Source: Thermomicrobiaceae bacterium (lineage in GTDB: Bacteria; Chloroflexota; Chloroflexia; Thermomicrobiales; Thermomicrobiaceae). Taken from it: a stretch of 7,111 nucleotides of DNA. This document shows positions 1 through 6,474 of this stretch, in pieces; positions within the stretch are counted from its first letter, which is position 1, and each line of letters starts with the position of its first letter. The stretch lies in assembly GCA_007122555.1 (NCBI GenBank), contig SKTL01000034.1, positions 1 through 7,111 on the forward strand, in the 5' to 3' direction. The notes beneath the pieces are model-generated. The model saw only the letters and a program-made list of their open reading frames with translations, was not told where the DNA came from and searched no databases. The position numbers and the translations under genes were made by a program.

Positions 1-1043
1 CGGCGATGTCTCTCGTTAGCGACCATCTGCCGAAGAATGGCGTGCCCGAGCTGCGAAACGCACTCAACCTGGCTCGGGACCATTATCTGCCAAAGGGGAT
101 TACCGCAGTCCACGACGCCCGCATCGGCTCTTACGACGAGGTGCGCGCATATGCGGGAGCAATCGCCGCCGACGAACTTCCGATCCGGGCATATCTCATG
201 GTCGCCCCCGAACTCTATGACGCCGAGCTCGAGGGAGAGGTCGGCGACCTGGGACCTTCGCTGGGCCTGCCGGCAGGCAGGCTGATCGCCGGGCCGGTCA
301 AGATGTTTCAGGATGGCGCGATTCAGGCATACACCGCATCGCTGACGCAGCCGTATTTCGATGCGCCCGATGAGTACGGCGTGAAAATCCACGATCCTGA
401 ATTCCTCGCCAGTGAGATCATGCGCTTCCACACAATGGGACGCCAGATCGCTATCCACGGCAACGGCGACTCGGCGATCGATGACATCCTGAATGGGTAT
501 GAGGCCGCGCTCGAGGCGTCTCCGCGTGATGATCACCGGCACCGGATCGAGCACTGCCAGACAGCTCGACCGGATCAGCTGGAGCGCATGGCCCGGCTCG
601 GGGTTACCTCGAGCGTCTTCATCAACCACCTCTGGCACTTCGGCGATCGCCACCTTTCCCGATTCCTCGGTCCTGAACGAGCGCACCGGCTGGAACCGCT
701 TGCGTCGATGACGCGACTGGGCATCCGCTGGGGACTGCACTCCGACTTTCCGGTGACCGAGGTTGACCCGCTGATGGGTATCTGGCTGGCGGTAAACCGG
801 CGCACCTCAGGCGGACAGCCGATCGGTGAAGCTGAAGCGGTGGACGTGGAGCTGGCGCTGCGTGGATTCGGACCGGACGCGGCGTTCCTGAGTTTTCAGG
901 AGCAGCGCATGGGCACGATCGCCCCGGGCCATTATGCGGACTTCGCCGTACTATCCGGCGACCCGGTCGCGGATCCCGCCGGCGTCAAGGATCTCCGCGT
1001 AGAGGCGACCGTCATCAATGGCGAGATCGTCTGGCAGGCGTAG
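1..1043 (+). CDS. YtcJ-type amidohydrolase (Amidohydro_3), 5'-truncated by window edge
   Basis: This is a metal-dependent hydrolase of the amidohydrolase superfamily, YtcJ/Amidohydro_3 branch. The visible part is 345 residues from the first ATG at position 6. Family members usually have about 500-550 residues and the frame stays open to the left edge, so the true start is outside the window. Visible family marks, numbered from that ATG, are the likely carboxylated lysine in PVKMFQDG (Lys99), the HGNGDSAID metal-binding motif (His151), RIEHCQ (His183) and the catalytic aspartate in LHSDFP (Asp247). The C-terminal beta-sandwich return GTIAPGHYADFAVL is followed by a strand ending in INGEIVW. 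The N-terminal HxH motif lies off the window. There is no signal peptide in the part seen. The gene ends in TAG and converges on the minus-strand GerMN lipoprotein. The family acts on amide or C-N bonds; the substrate cannot be told. Confidence 0.93.
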   Translation, partial: AMSLVSDHLPKNGVPELRNALNLARDHYLPKGITAVHDARIGSYDEVRAYAGAIAADELPIRAYLMVAPELYDAELEGEVGDLGPSLGLPAGRLIAGPVKMFQDGAIQAYTASLTQPYFDAPDEYGVKIHDPEFLASEIMRFHTMGRQIAIHGNGDSAIDDILNGYEAALEASPRDDHRHRIEHCQTARPDQLERMARLGVTSSVFINHLWHFGDRHLSRFLGPERAHRLEPLASMTRLGIRWGLHSDFPVTEVDPLMGIWLAVNRRTSGGQPIGEAEAVDVELALRGFGPDAAFLSFQEQRMGTIAPGHYADFAVLSGDPVADPAGVKDLRVEATVINGEIVWQA

Positions 1044-1052
1044 GGGAAGCAA

Positions 1053-1079
1053 AACGGGAGGGTGCGGCGCCCTCCCGTT
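1053..1079 (-). terminator. Intrinsic terminator between convergent genes
   Basis: A perfect 10-bp stem (AACGGGAGGG at 1053-1062, CCCTCCCGTT at 1070-1079) encloses a 7-nt loop. Read on the minus strand, the stem runs into four T residues, the classic layout for ending the GerMN lipoprotein transcript, whose stop codon lies 27 nt upstream. On the plus strand the stem lies 9 nt after the amidohydrolase stop but lacks a T-run, so it may stop that transcript less well. Confidence 0.8.
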
Positions 1080-1106
1080 CCGGCTCCCACGATCTGAGCT
1101 GTGCGC

Positions 1107-2114
1107 TTACTTCCGGAAATCGACCGAAATCTGGACGATGTTGATCCGTGAACCGTCTTCTGCGGATTCCTCAAACATCGTGATCGTCCCGAAGCCTTCA
1201 TTCTGGATATCGACGTCGACAGTAACATCAAATGTGCCGCGCGTGCCTGTTCCAGAAGTCGCGGTGGCGAAGTCCCGGTAGATCACCTCGCCGGCGCTGT
1301 CGATCATCTCTATCTGCATCGTCGCTTCGAACGTGTTTGACGTTCCCTCAAGCCGAATCGGGCTGGAGACGACATCGCCGGGCGTCGGGGACTCCAGCAG
1401 AATCGCCGGCGACAGATCTTCAAAGTCATCTCGCGTGAGCGGCTGATCGACCATGACGCCTTCGCCGCCGATAGCGTCAACTTCCTGACCATCGATCCGG
1501 AACTGCACTTGATTAACGGTGTCGAACTGGGTCGCGGTGAAGACGACCTGCGCCAGTCGCATTCTCATGCTGAAGCTTCCGCCACCCGCCTCGAAATCTG
1601 GAGACAGATCGACAATGAGGGTGCCGTCATCCTGCAGCGCGATGTCCATCAAGCGAGTATCAGCCGGGATCTCGGTGCCGAGCCCCAGGTCATGCTCATA
1701 CGGCGTGATACCGGTGAACAGTTCGTTAAGCGCGCCGGTTGCCACTTCCGGCGTACCGGCGATGTCACGCGACGCGGCTGCAATCTCTTCATTGCGCACC
1801 AGGTAGACCAGAACCGATCGCGGGGTGGCGCCGGTTTCATCGTCGACCTCATCGTGATCCGGGACCGGGCTTGATTCCGCCTCTGGATCGGGCGTGGGGG
1901 CGGGCTCCTCTTCCACAGCATCGTCATCCGGAGCTTCGGTCGGCGTTTCGGCTACTTCCGGAGTCGCCGGGATATCAGCCGGTTCTTCTGTTGGCGTTGC
2001 CGCCTCGTCGATGGCGTCTTCGATCTCATCCTGGCAGGCCGCAAGCACCACGGCCGCAGCGAGCATGAATGCAAGAACGAAGAAGACCCGGCTGGATTTA
2101 TTCAGATATTGCAT
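1107..2114 (-). CDS. GerMN/Gmad2 domain lipoprotein
   Basis: This is a 335-residue exported lipoprotein. Residues 1-27 form a type II signal peptide with lipobox LAAC (Cys27 lipidated). Residues 28-98 are an acidic Pro/Thr/Glu-rich linker. Residues about 99-222 fit a GerMN (sporulation and spore germination) domain, with VLVYLVRNEEI, the ATGALNELFTG helix and the LIVDLSPDF strand. Residues about 237-335 fit Gmad2, the Ig-like domain often found behind GerMN, starting at ILLESPTPGDVV. In firmicutes GerM-type proteins act in spore envelope assembly. In Chloroflexota and actinobacteria GerMN lipoproteins are widespread without spores and their role is unclear, so the fold is the safe part of the call. 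The ATG at 2114 is preceded by AAGGTGG at about 9 nt. The gene appears to be its own transcription unit, with a promoter upstream and a terminator downstream. Confidence 0.92.
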   Translation of the reverse strand: MQYLNKSSRVFFVLAFMLAAAVVLAACQDEIEDAIDEAATPTEEPADIPATPEVAETPTEAPDDDAVEEEPAPTPDPEAESSPVPDHDEVDDETGATPRSVLVYLVRNEEIAAASRDIAGTPEVATGALNELFTGITPYEHDLGLGTEIPADTRLMDIALQDDGTLIVDLSPDFEAGGGSFSMRMRLAQVVFTATQFDTVNQVQFRIDGQEVDAIGGEGVMVDQPLTRDDFEDLSPAILLESPTPGDVVSSPIRLEGTSNTFEATMQIEMIDSAGEVIYRDFATATSGTGTRGTFDVTVDVDIQNEGFGTITMFEESAEDGSRINIVQISVDFRK

Positions 2115-2115
2115 C

Positions 2116-2127
2116 GTGGGGCCCCAC
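2116..2127. repeat. 12-bp perfect palindrome overlapping the GerMN ribosome binding site
   Basis: GTGGGGCCCCAC reads the same on both strands. It lies one base before the ATG at 2114 and covers the distal part of the Shine-Dalgarno region (AAGGTGGGG on the minus strand). It could form a short 4-bp hairpin in the mRNA leader or be a chance GC-rich palindrome. No function is claimed. Confidence 0.5.
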
Positions 2128-2161
2128 CTTATCCTTGGTAATGCGCAGCGTAAGTGACGTT

Positions 2162-2170
2162 ATTCTATCA
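2162..2170 (-). promoter_or_regulatory. Candidate extended -10 promoter for the GerMN lipoprotein
   Basis: On the minus strand the bases TGATAGAAT match the extended -10 form TGnTATAAT with one mismatch. The element lies about 48 nt upstream of the ATG at 2114, leaving a leader of roughly 40 nt. No good -35 box is seen 16-18 nt upstream, as is usual for extended -10 promoters. Further upstream at 2234-2247 there is a tandem heptamer (ACGGTGA twice on the plus strand), which might be a regulator site or chance. Confidence 0.5.
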
Positions 2171-2271
2171 GCCCCCAGCGGCGGCGACCCTGTAGTGGCC
2201 TGTCCCTGTAACGCCGGAAGGGTTCGAATTGTTACGGTGAACGGTGAGTACGTCGCCGGGTTGCCCACACT

Positions 2272-2301
2272 GAAGCAGGAGCCCGGACGGGCTCCTGCTT
2301 C
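2272..2301 (-). terminator. Strong hairpin ending the four-gene redox block
   Basis: A perfect 13-bp stem (2272-2284 with 2289-2301; GAAGCAGGAGCCC and its complement) closes a 4-nt GGAC loop, 39 nt after the stop of the longer cupredoxin gene. There is no T-run on either strand, so it may be a T-less terminator or an mRNA 3'-end stabiliser. Its place between that stop and the promoter of the next gene supports a transcript end here. Confidence 0.65.
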
Positions 2302-2340
2302 CTCGCGCACGATCATACGCGTTCGGTTGAGATCATGGGC

Positions 2341-3393
2341 TCAGGCCTCAACGACGCTGAGGATTCCTTCCACGTTCTCGTCGAGCGGGTCGGTAATGTC
2401 ATACTCGCCGGTTTCCGTTGGAATGAAGAAGATTGCATCCCATCCGCCGGGCTCTGCGTGCGTATGGATGTCCAGTCCGGTCGGGCAGACGAGATCCGAC
2501 GAGCAGAGATGAAATGGCAGTGGCTCTGCGGATCGCAGTCCGTCCGGGTCGTCGGGAGACATCGATGCCGACTTTCGCAGCCAGAACAGCGTGTCAGGCT
2601 CCATGCCGAGGGCGTGGAAGTGATGCTCCGCGTTGCCGTTCCGGTTGTCGAAGACCAGAATCACCGGTTCACCGACCTTCAATTCCAGATCGGCCGGGCT
2701 GAATCCGTCGTCGGTGGCGATAACGTGATGCACCGTCGCGTTCGAAAGCTCATCTGCAGCCAACCCGTAATCCATCTGGTCAATTCGGAGTCGCGGCGAC
2801 CAGTCGAGCTGTTCTGTTCCGACGTTCAGAACCGGCGTCACGCCTGGCGCGCTGCTGACCGGGAACCGGAGAATAGTGGTCCGGTGGTGCGGGTGTGTCT
2901 GCCGGTCTTCAGCCTCGGATGCCGAGAACTCGTCATCGCCGATCTGCAGCGTTGCTTCCGGAATATCCTCTGGCAGATCGCCTTCATGAACTGCATAGGT
3001 CACCAGGAAGACGAATCCCTGGTCCGGCTCCCAGCGTTCCTTGGAATTCGGCATCATCTGGTCGAAGAAGTTCTCCGTACCCCAGACCGCGCTGACCTCA
3101 ATCTCATACCCATTATGCTGAACGTCCTTTCGCCGGATGATGTCCTCGTCCAACGCGGATTCCACGTCAGCCGAGAGGACTTCGGTCGGAGTCGGTTCTG
3201 CGTCAACGTCCGCCTCATCGGAAATCTGCTCGGCGCCGTTCCCCTGCTCGGTTGTCGTCTCGACGGTGGGAGCGTCGGCTTCCACGTCATCGGAGCAACC
3301 AGCGACCAGGACACCGAGGGAGAGCAACAGTGCTGCCGTCGTTACCAGTATTGTTCGCGCGCCTTTCTTTAAGAAGGCCGTCTTGAATTCCAT
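2341..3393 (-). CDS. Cupredoxin-like lipoprotein with N-terminal extra domain and degenerate copper site
   Basis: Starting at the ATG at 3393 the product has 350 residues. An earlier in-frame ATG at 3468 is less likely, because GAGAGGAG lies just ahead of 3393 and a clean signal peptide starts there (lipobox LVAGC, Cys33). Residues 34-80 are an acidic linker. Residues about 84-200 form a beta-rich domain resembling DUF4352/Ig-like extracellular domains (weak call). Residues about 218-350 are a cupredoxin fold: FSPADLELKVGEPVILVFDN, then HHFHALGM (257-264), an insertion, CPTGLDIHTHA (303-313), and the last strands IFFIPTETGEYDITDPLDENV. The final loop, where a type 1 site would have C-P-x-H-x-x-M, reads TDPLDENV, so Cys and His are replaced by Asp335 and Asp338. 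A normal blue-copper site is therefore unlikely. It is a paralogue of the next gene upstream and probably shares its transcript. Confidence 0.85.
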   Translation of the reverse strand: MEFKTAFLKKGARTILVTTAALLLSLGVLVAGCSDDVEADAPTVETTTEQGNGAEQISDEADVDAEPTPTEVLSADVESALDEDIIRRKDVQHNGYEIEVSAVWGTENFFDQMMPNSKERWEPDQGFVFLVTYAVHEGDLPEDIPEATLQIGDDEFSASEAEDRQTHPHHRTTILRFPVSSAPGVTPVLNVGTEQLDWSPRLRIDQMDYGLAADELSNATVHHVIATDDGFSPADLELKVGEPVILVFDNRNGNAEHHFHALGMEPDTLFWLRKSASMSPDDPDGLRSAEPLPFHLCSSDLVCPTGLDIHTHAEPGGWDAIFFIPTETGEYDITDPLDENVEGILSVVEA

Positions 3394-3410
3394 GTCTCGT
3401 GCTCCTCTCG

Positions 3411-3448
3411 GGTCAGGAAGGTCGCGAATGTTCATTGCTTGCCTGACC
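3411..3448. repeat. Inverted repeat between the two cupredoxin genes
   Basis: GGTCAGG (3411-3417) and CCTGACC (3442-3448) are perfect 7-bp inverted copies 24 nt apart, in the 81-nt gap between the two cupredoxin genes. A second small hairpin (CTCGC and GCGAG, 3459-3474, 6-nt loop) directly follows the stop codon of the upstream cupredoxin. Either might tune mRNA stability between the two genes. Both are short enough to be chance. Confidence 0.35.
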
Positions 3449-3474
3449 GCCTGTTTCTCTCGCTTCACGGCGAG

Positions 3475-4170
3475 TTAGTAGACGATAATGCGCGCCTGGA
3501 AATCGTCGTGAAGCGGGCATGTCACCATATACGTGCCTGGCTCTTCCGGTGTGAAGATCAGAACGTCGAGCTCCATCGGGAGCGCGTGGGCGTGAACTGA
3601 TTCGCCAGTCGGGCATTCGTCATAGCGGGACTTGCATCCGGGTGTCTTGCCAAATTCGAGCATGCGGTGATGATCGGCATGATCATCATGGTCTTCGTGA
3701 TGTTCGTGGTGATCGTGGTCGCCATCGTCATCTTCGAACATCGCCACGAACGCTTCCAGCTCATCCATGTCACCATCTTCAGTCCCAAAGAGGAGTTCGC
3801 TCGTCGGCATGTCCGACACGTGGTAGTGATACTCGTCTCGGGTGAGATTCCGGAAGATCAGTTTCGTTGGCGTTCCCTGCGGGACAAACATCGTGTCAAG
3901 ACTCAGGCCGTTGTCGTCCACCGTCAGATTGATCGTCCGTTGACCGGTTGTGCTCGTCTGCTCGGCCCGGACGGGGCTGCTGTCGTTCGGTTCTCCGAAG
4001 CTTTCCGACTCGGCAACCCCGTTGCTCTCTGAACGTACGGGCTCGGCTTCCGCATTCGGCTCGTTGTCGCCTCCGCTGAACGGGCCTTCGCAGGCGCTCA
4101 GGATCAGTCCAGCGAGAACCACGATAGCACCCATCAGGAGGCGAACTCGGATATTTCGTCGTTTCAGCAT
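3475..4170 (-). CDS. Cupredoxin lipoprotein with His-rich insertion
   Basis: The product has 231 residues, with a type II signal peptide and lipobox LSAC (Cys27), then an acidic Ser/Glu/Asn-rich linker to about residue 78. Residues about 79-231 are a plastocyanin-like cupredoxin: LDTMFVPQGTPTKLIFRN, then YHYHVSDM (His115/His117), and a last loop TCPLHDDF with Cys218 and His221. Those two fit type 1 copper ligands, but the usual axial Met is Phe224. Between the first His strand and the last strands lies an insertion with nine His among residues 152-168, then C179-x6-C186 and the motif CPTG-x3-HxHA (His193, His195). The likely role is an extracytoplasmic copper-binding electron carrier or copper handler; this is inferred from the fold. 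GGAGGAA precedes the ATG at 4170. The cytochrome c gene ends only 32 nt upstream, so co-transcription is likely. Confidence 0.87.
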   Translation of the reverse strand: MLKRRNIRVRLLMGAIVVLAGLILSACEGPFSGGDNEPNAEAEPVRSESNGVAESESFGEPNDSSPVRAEQTSTTGQRTINLTVDDNGLSLDTMFVPQGTPTKLIFRNLTRDEYHYHVSDMPTSELLFGTEDGDMDELEAFVAMFEDDDGDHDHHEHHEDHDDHADHHRMLEFGKTPGCKSRYDECPTGESVHAHALPMELDVLIFTPEEPGTYMVTCPLHDDFQARIIVY

Positions 4171-4202
4171 GATCGTTCTTCCTCCATCAGGAGTCGTGTG
4201 AA

Positions 4203-4694
4203 TTAGTCTAGCGACTGCAGATACTCTTCAAGCGCTTCGATCTCGGGTGGCGTCAGGTTGATTCCGCTCATATCCGGCACTGCCCGGAGCGCCGAGCGAA
4301 TTGCTGCGCCGTCCTGCCCCTGAATATTTGGCGCAAGACCGCCTTCGGCGTCTTCACCGTGACAGATCTCGCAGCTGGTTTCATAGACCTCGAGGCCGCG
4401 CGCGACCAGCTCTCCAGCGTCATCCGCCGCGTCGTCGGCGTCTTCATCGTCTTCCGCTACGGCGTCGTCATCTTCCTCCACCGGCGCTTCGGTCGGTGTT
4501 GGAGCAGGAGCCTCGGTCGGTGTCGGATCAGGCGCTGCGGCTGGCTCCGGCTCGTCAGCCGGCTCTTCAGTGGCGGTCGGTTCCGGTGTCGGTGTCGGAT
4601 CGTCATCGTCATCACCAGCACAGGCAGCCACGACTAATGTGAGTGCGACCAATGCCGCGCCAATTTTCAGAAACACCGTTTTTTGTCGAACCAT
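4203..4694 (-). CDS. Small class I cytochrome c lipoprotein
   Basis: This is a 163-residue mono-heme cytochrome c. Residues 1-25 form a lipoprotein signal peptide ending in VAAC (Cys25). Residues 26-93 are a very acidic Pro/Thr/Asp/Glu tether. The compact heme domain follows, with the covalent heme site CEICH (Cys108, Cys111, His112), a glycine-rich GLAPNIQGQDG segment, a probable axial Met142 in VPDMSG, and the C-terminal helix PEIEALEEYLQSL typical of class I cytochromes. It should shuttle electrons outside the membrane; the partner is inferred from neighbours to be the propeller or the cupredoxins. I chose the ATG at 4694, because it gives a normal n-region (MVRQKTVFLK) and has GGAG about 8 nt ahead. 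An in-frame ATG at 4742 would add 16 residues overlapping the hairpin region. Confidence 0.92.
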   Translation of the reverse strand: MVRQKTVFLKIGAALVALTLVVAACAGDDDDDPTPTPEPTATEEPADEPEPAAAPDPTPTEAPAPTPTEAPVEEDDDAVAEDDEDADDAADDAGELVARGLEVYETSCEICHGEDAEGGLAPNIQGQDGAAIRSALRAVPDMSGINLTPPEIEALEEYLQSLD

Positions 4695-4730
4695 CGGTCT
4701 ACTCCACATCATGCGTGAGGTCGTATCCGG

Positions 4731-4755
4731 GCCCCGGCCCACCGAGGGCCGGGGC
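4731..4755 (-). terminator. GC-rich hairpin between propeller and cytochrome c genes
   Basis: A perfect 10-bp stem (GCCCCGGCCC at 4731-4740, GGGCCGGGGC at 4746-4755) with a 5-nt loop lies in the 81-nt gap after the propeller stop codon. No T-run follows on the minus strand. It may be a partial terminator that lowers expression of the downstream genes, or an mRNA stabiliser. A second short inverted repeat, CGACGC-tagt-GCGTCG (4771-4786), straddles the propeller stop codon. Confidence 0.5.
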
Positions 4756-4775
4756 GTCTAACTGCGGATTCGACG

Positions 4776-6440
4776 CTAGTGCGTCGGGCCATCCCATCCC
4801 TCGACCTCTTCGAAGGGATGCTCGGACATGTCGCGCATCATCTCCAGGATTCTAGGGGATTTCGCGCCGCCCATGTCGAACAGAAGTTCGCCGTTCCAGT
4901 CATCATCGTATTCGACGAAGGCGCCGGAGTGCGTATCCCCGCCGTTCGGCGTCGGGATTCGCTCGATGACTTCACGGGTCTCGGTGTCAACCACAATCGT
5001 TTCGAACGTGCCGGCGCTCGTGACCCAGATCTCGTTGCGGTCGGGATCCGGATGCAGCGTGGCGTGGTCCATGATCGCGCCTTCGATGTTGACTGGCTGG
5101 TTGAACTCGCGGGTGGCTGAGAACGTCTGGGTGTCGATCACGCCCAGCACGCCGCCGACGTTGTGAGTGCCCTCACCCTTCCCGACTGTCCAGAGCTGGG
5201 TTTCTCCCCAGTTCAAAACCAGACCGTACGGGCCAGCGACACCGGCGCTGGTGCTGTTGACCACCTCATTGAGCGCATTGTCGATCTTGTAGACATAGCT
5301 GTTGTGACCTTCGATAACGTAGGTATATCGACTGTCCGAGGTGTGCATAATGCCGATCGGATGATTGCCCACGTATGGAATCTCGATGAAGAAGTCTCCT
5401 TCAAGGTCGTACTTGGCGATCCCCGCCGCCGTGAATGGCGCGGACCGGATCGATGGTGAACCCATCGAGATGTACAGGTAGCGGCCATCCGGGCTCGGCG
5501 TCGTGTAGGGATGTCCCATCGGGTGGACGTCTTCAAATGTGATCGCCTTCACGACCCGGTTGTCGTCGCTCGGGTCCAGGATGAAGTGCGGACCGCCGTC
5601 GGCGCCGAATCCGTGGTTCAGCACCACGCGCGGCTCACCGTTGTAGTCCCAGAACCCCTGGATGTGATGAAGGGCGGCCCGGGTCAGGGAATGGTTGCCG
5701 GTAAACTCCAGGACCTTGTCAAGCTTCAACGTCCGTGCATTGATAATCAGGATCCGGTTCTCGCCCTCGCTCGGACTGAACGCGGTGTTTGAGTCGTTGG
5801 TGCCGATGTAGATCCACTCGCCGTCCGGAGAAACACCCAGTCCGTGCGGCTCACTGTGCTGCTCGAATCCAAGATCGAACGATGCCGACGCAATCGTTTC
5901 GTAGGTGTCGGAGTCGACAACCTGGACACCCGGCAACTGATTTGTTTCAGACAGGCGATGCGGGTACCCGCGACCTTCGCTGGTCATCCAGACATTCGGA
6001 TGTTCGGAAACATCCCAGGCATCGTCACCGTCAGAATCGTATTGTTCGATAAGCGTCAGTCCGCCGCGAATCGATTCTTCGGTTTCCCATCCGGTCGGCT
6101 CTTCGCCTTCCGGCGCCGGGACCGCTATACCTTCATGCACCTGGTGCGACGGCGCGGTGCCTTCAAGCTGTTCCAGCAGCGCCTCATAGTCTTCCCGGGG
6201 CACCATGTCATCATCTTCGTCGTCATCGTCGTCGGTATCCTGCGCGATCGCCGCTTCCTCTTCTTCGTCATCATCGTTGGAGCAGGCGGCGAGTGCTGCG
6301 GCGATGGTTGGCGCCGCGACACCGAGTACGGCCGCTCGCTTCAGCAGCGTCCGCCGGCCGAGGCGAGTCTAAAGGGTTTCGTCAACCGATCCGTTGATCA
6401 TGCGAGTCCCTGCTGAACGTATTCCTTCGTTGATAGACAT
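4776..6440 (-). CDS. Tat-type beta-propeller lipoprotein, interrupted by in-frame TAG at codon 24
   Basis: This is an exported beta-propeller protein of the YncE/YVTN-like kind, 555 codons if counted from the ATG at 6440. That ATG has GGAGGAG 5 nt ahead. Codons 1-23 are followed by TAG (6371-6369), after which the same frame reads TRLGRRTLLKR, a twin-arginine motif, then a hydrophobic stretch and lipobox LAAC (Cys53), an acidic tether to about residue 78 and the propeller. No ATG, GTG or TTG lies between the TAG and the Tat motif. The first ATG after it, at 6206, gives a 476-residue signal-less product with no ribosome site ahead. Propeller blades show as SPDGEWIYIGTND, SPDGRYLYISMGS, NEIWVTSAGT and similar. 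His residues recur at blade starts, with three HxxxH pairs (195/199, 306/310, 459/463). A Tat signal suggests folding, perhaps with a cofactor, before export. The enzymatic role is unknown; a purely structural or binding propeller is possible. It is first in the block with cytochrome c and two cupredoxins. Confidence 0.85.
6369..6371 (-). other. In-frame amber codon inside the propeller gene
   Basis: TAG is codon 24 of the frame opened at 6440, directly ahead of the Tat motif (SVDETL-stop-TRLGRRTLLK). A CAG (Gln) to TAG change would explain it with one base. TAG ends both the amidohydrolase and the propeller gene itself in this window, so genome-wide reassignment of TAG is unlikely. Confidence 0.85.
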
Positions 6441-6445
6441 CTGTG

Positions 6446-6452
6446 CTCCTCC
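6446..6452 (-). promoter_or_regulatory. Shine-Dalgarno deciding the propeller start
   Basis: GGAGGAG on the minus strand lies 5 nt before the ATG at 6440. It is the best ribosome binding site anywhere near this gene and argues that translation was designed to start upstream of the TAG. Confidence 0.75.
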
Positions 6453-6474
6453 ATTGATACCAGTTCGCGATCGT

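Noticed and set aside
2335..3372. Open frame of 345 codons on the plus strand opposite the longer cupredoxin gene
   Set aside because: It is the antisense mirror of a gene with signal peptide, ribosome site and clear cupredoxin domain. The translated sequence is Arg/Val/Cys-rich with no recognisable domain.
5844..6416. Open frame of 190 codons on the plus strand opposite the propeller N-terminus
   Set aside because: Its hydrophobic Ile/Val/Phe stretch is the reverse reading of the Asp/Glu-rich tether of the propeller lipoprotein. There is no ribosome site.
4776..6440. Calling the propeller a nitrous oxide reductase (NosZ)
   Set aside because: The protein lacks the CuA cupredoxin domain and the NosZ signature motifs I know. 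Only the general idea of a His-lined propeller is shared.
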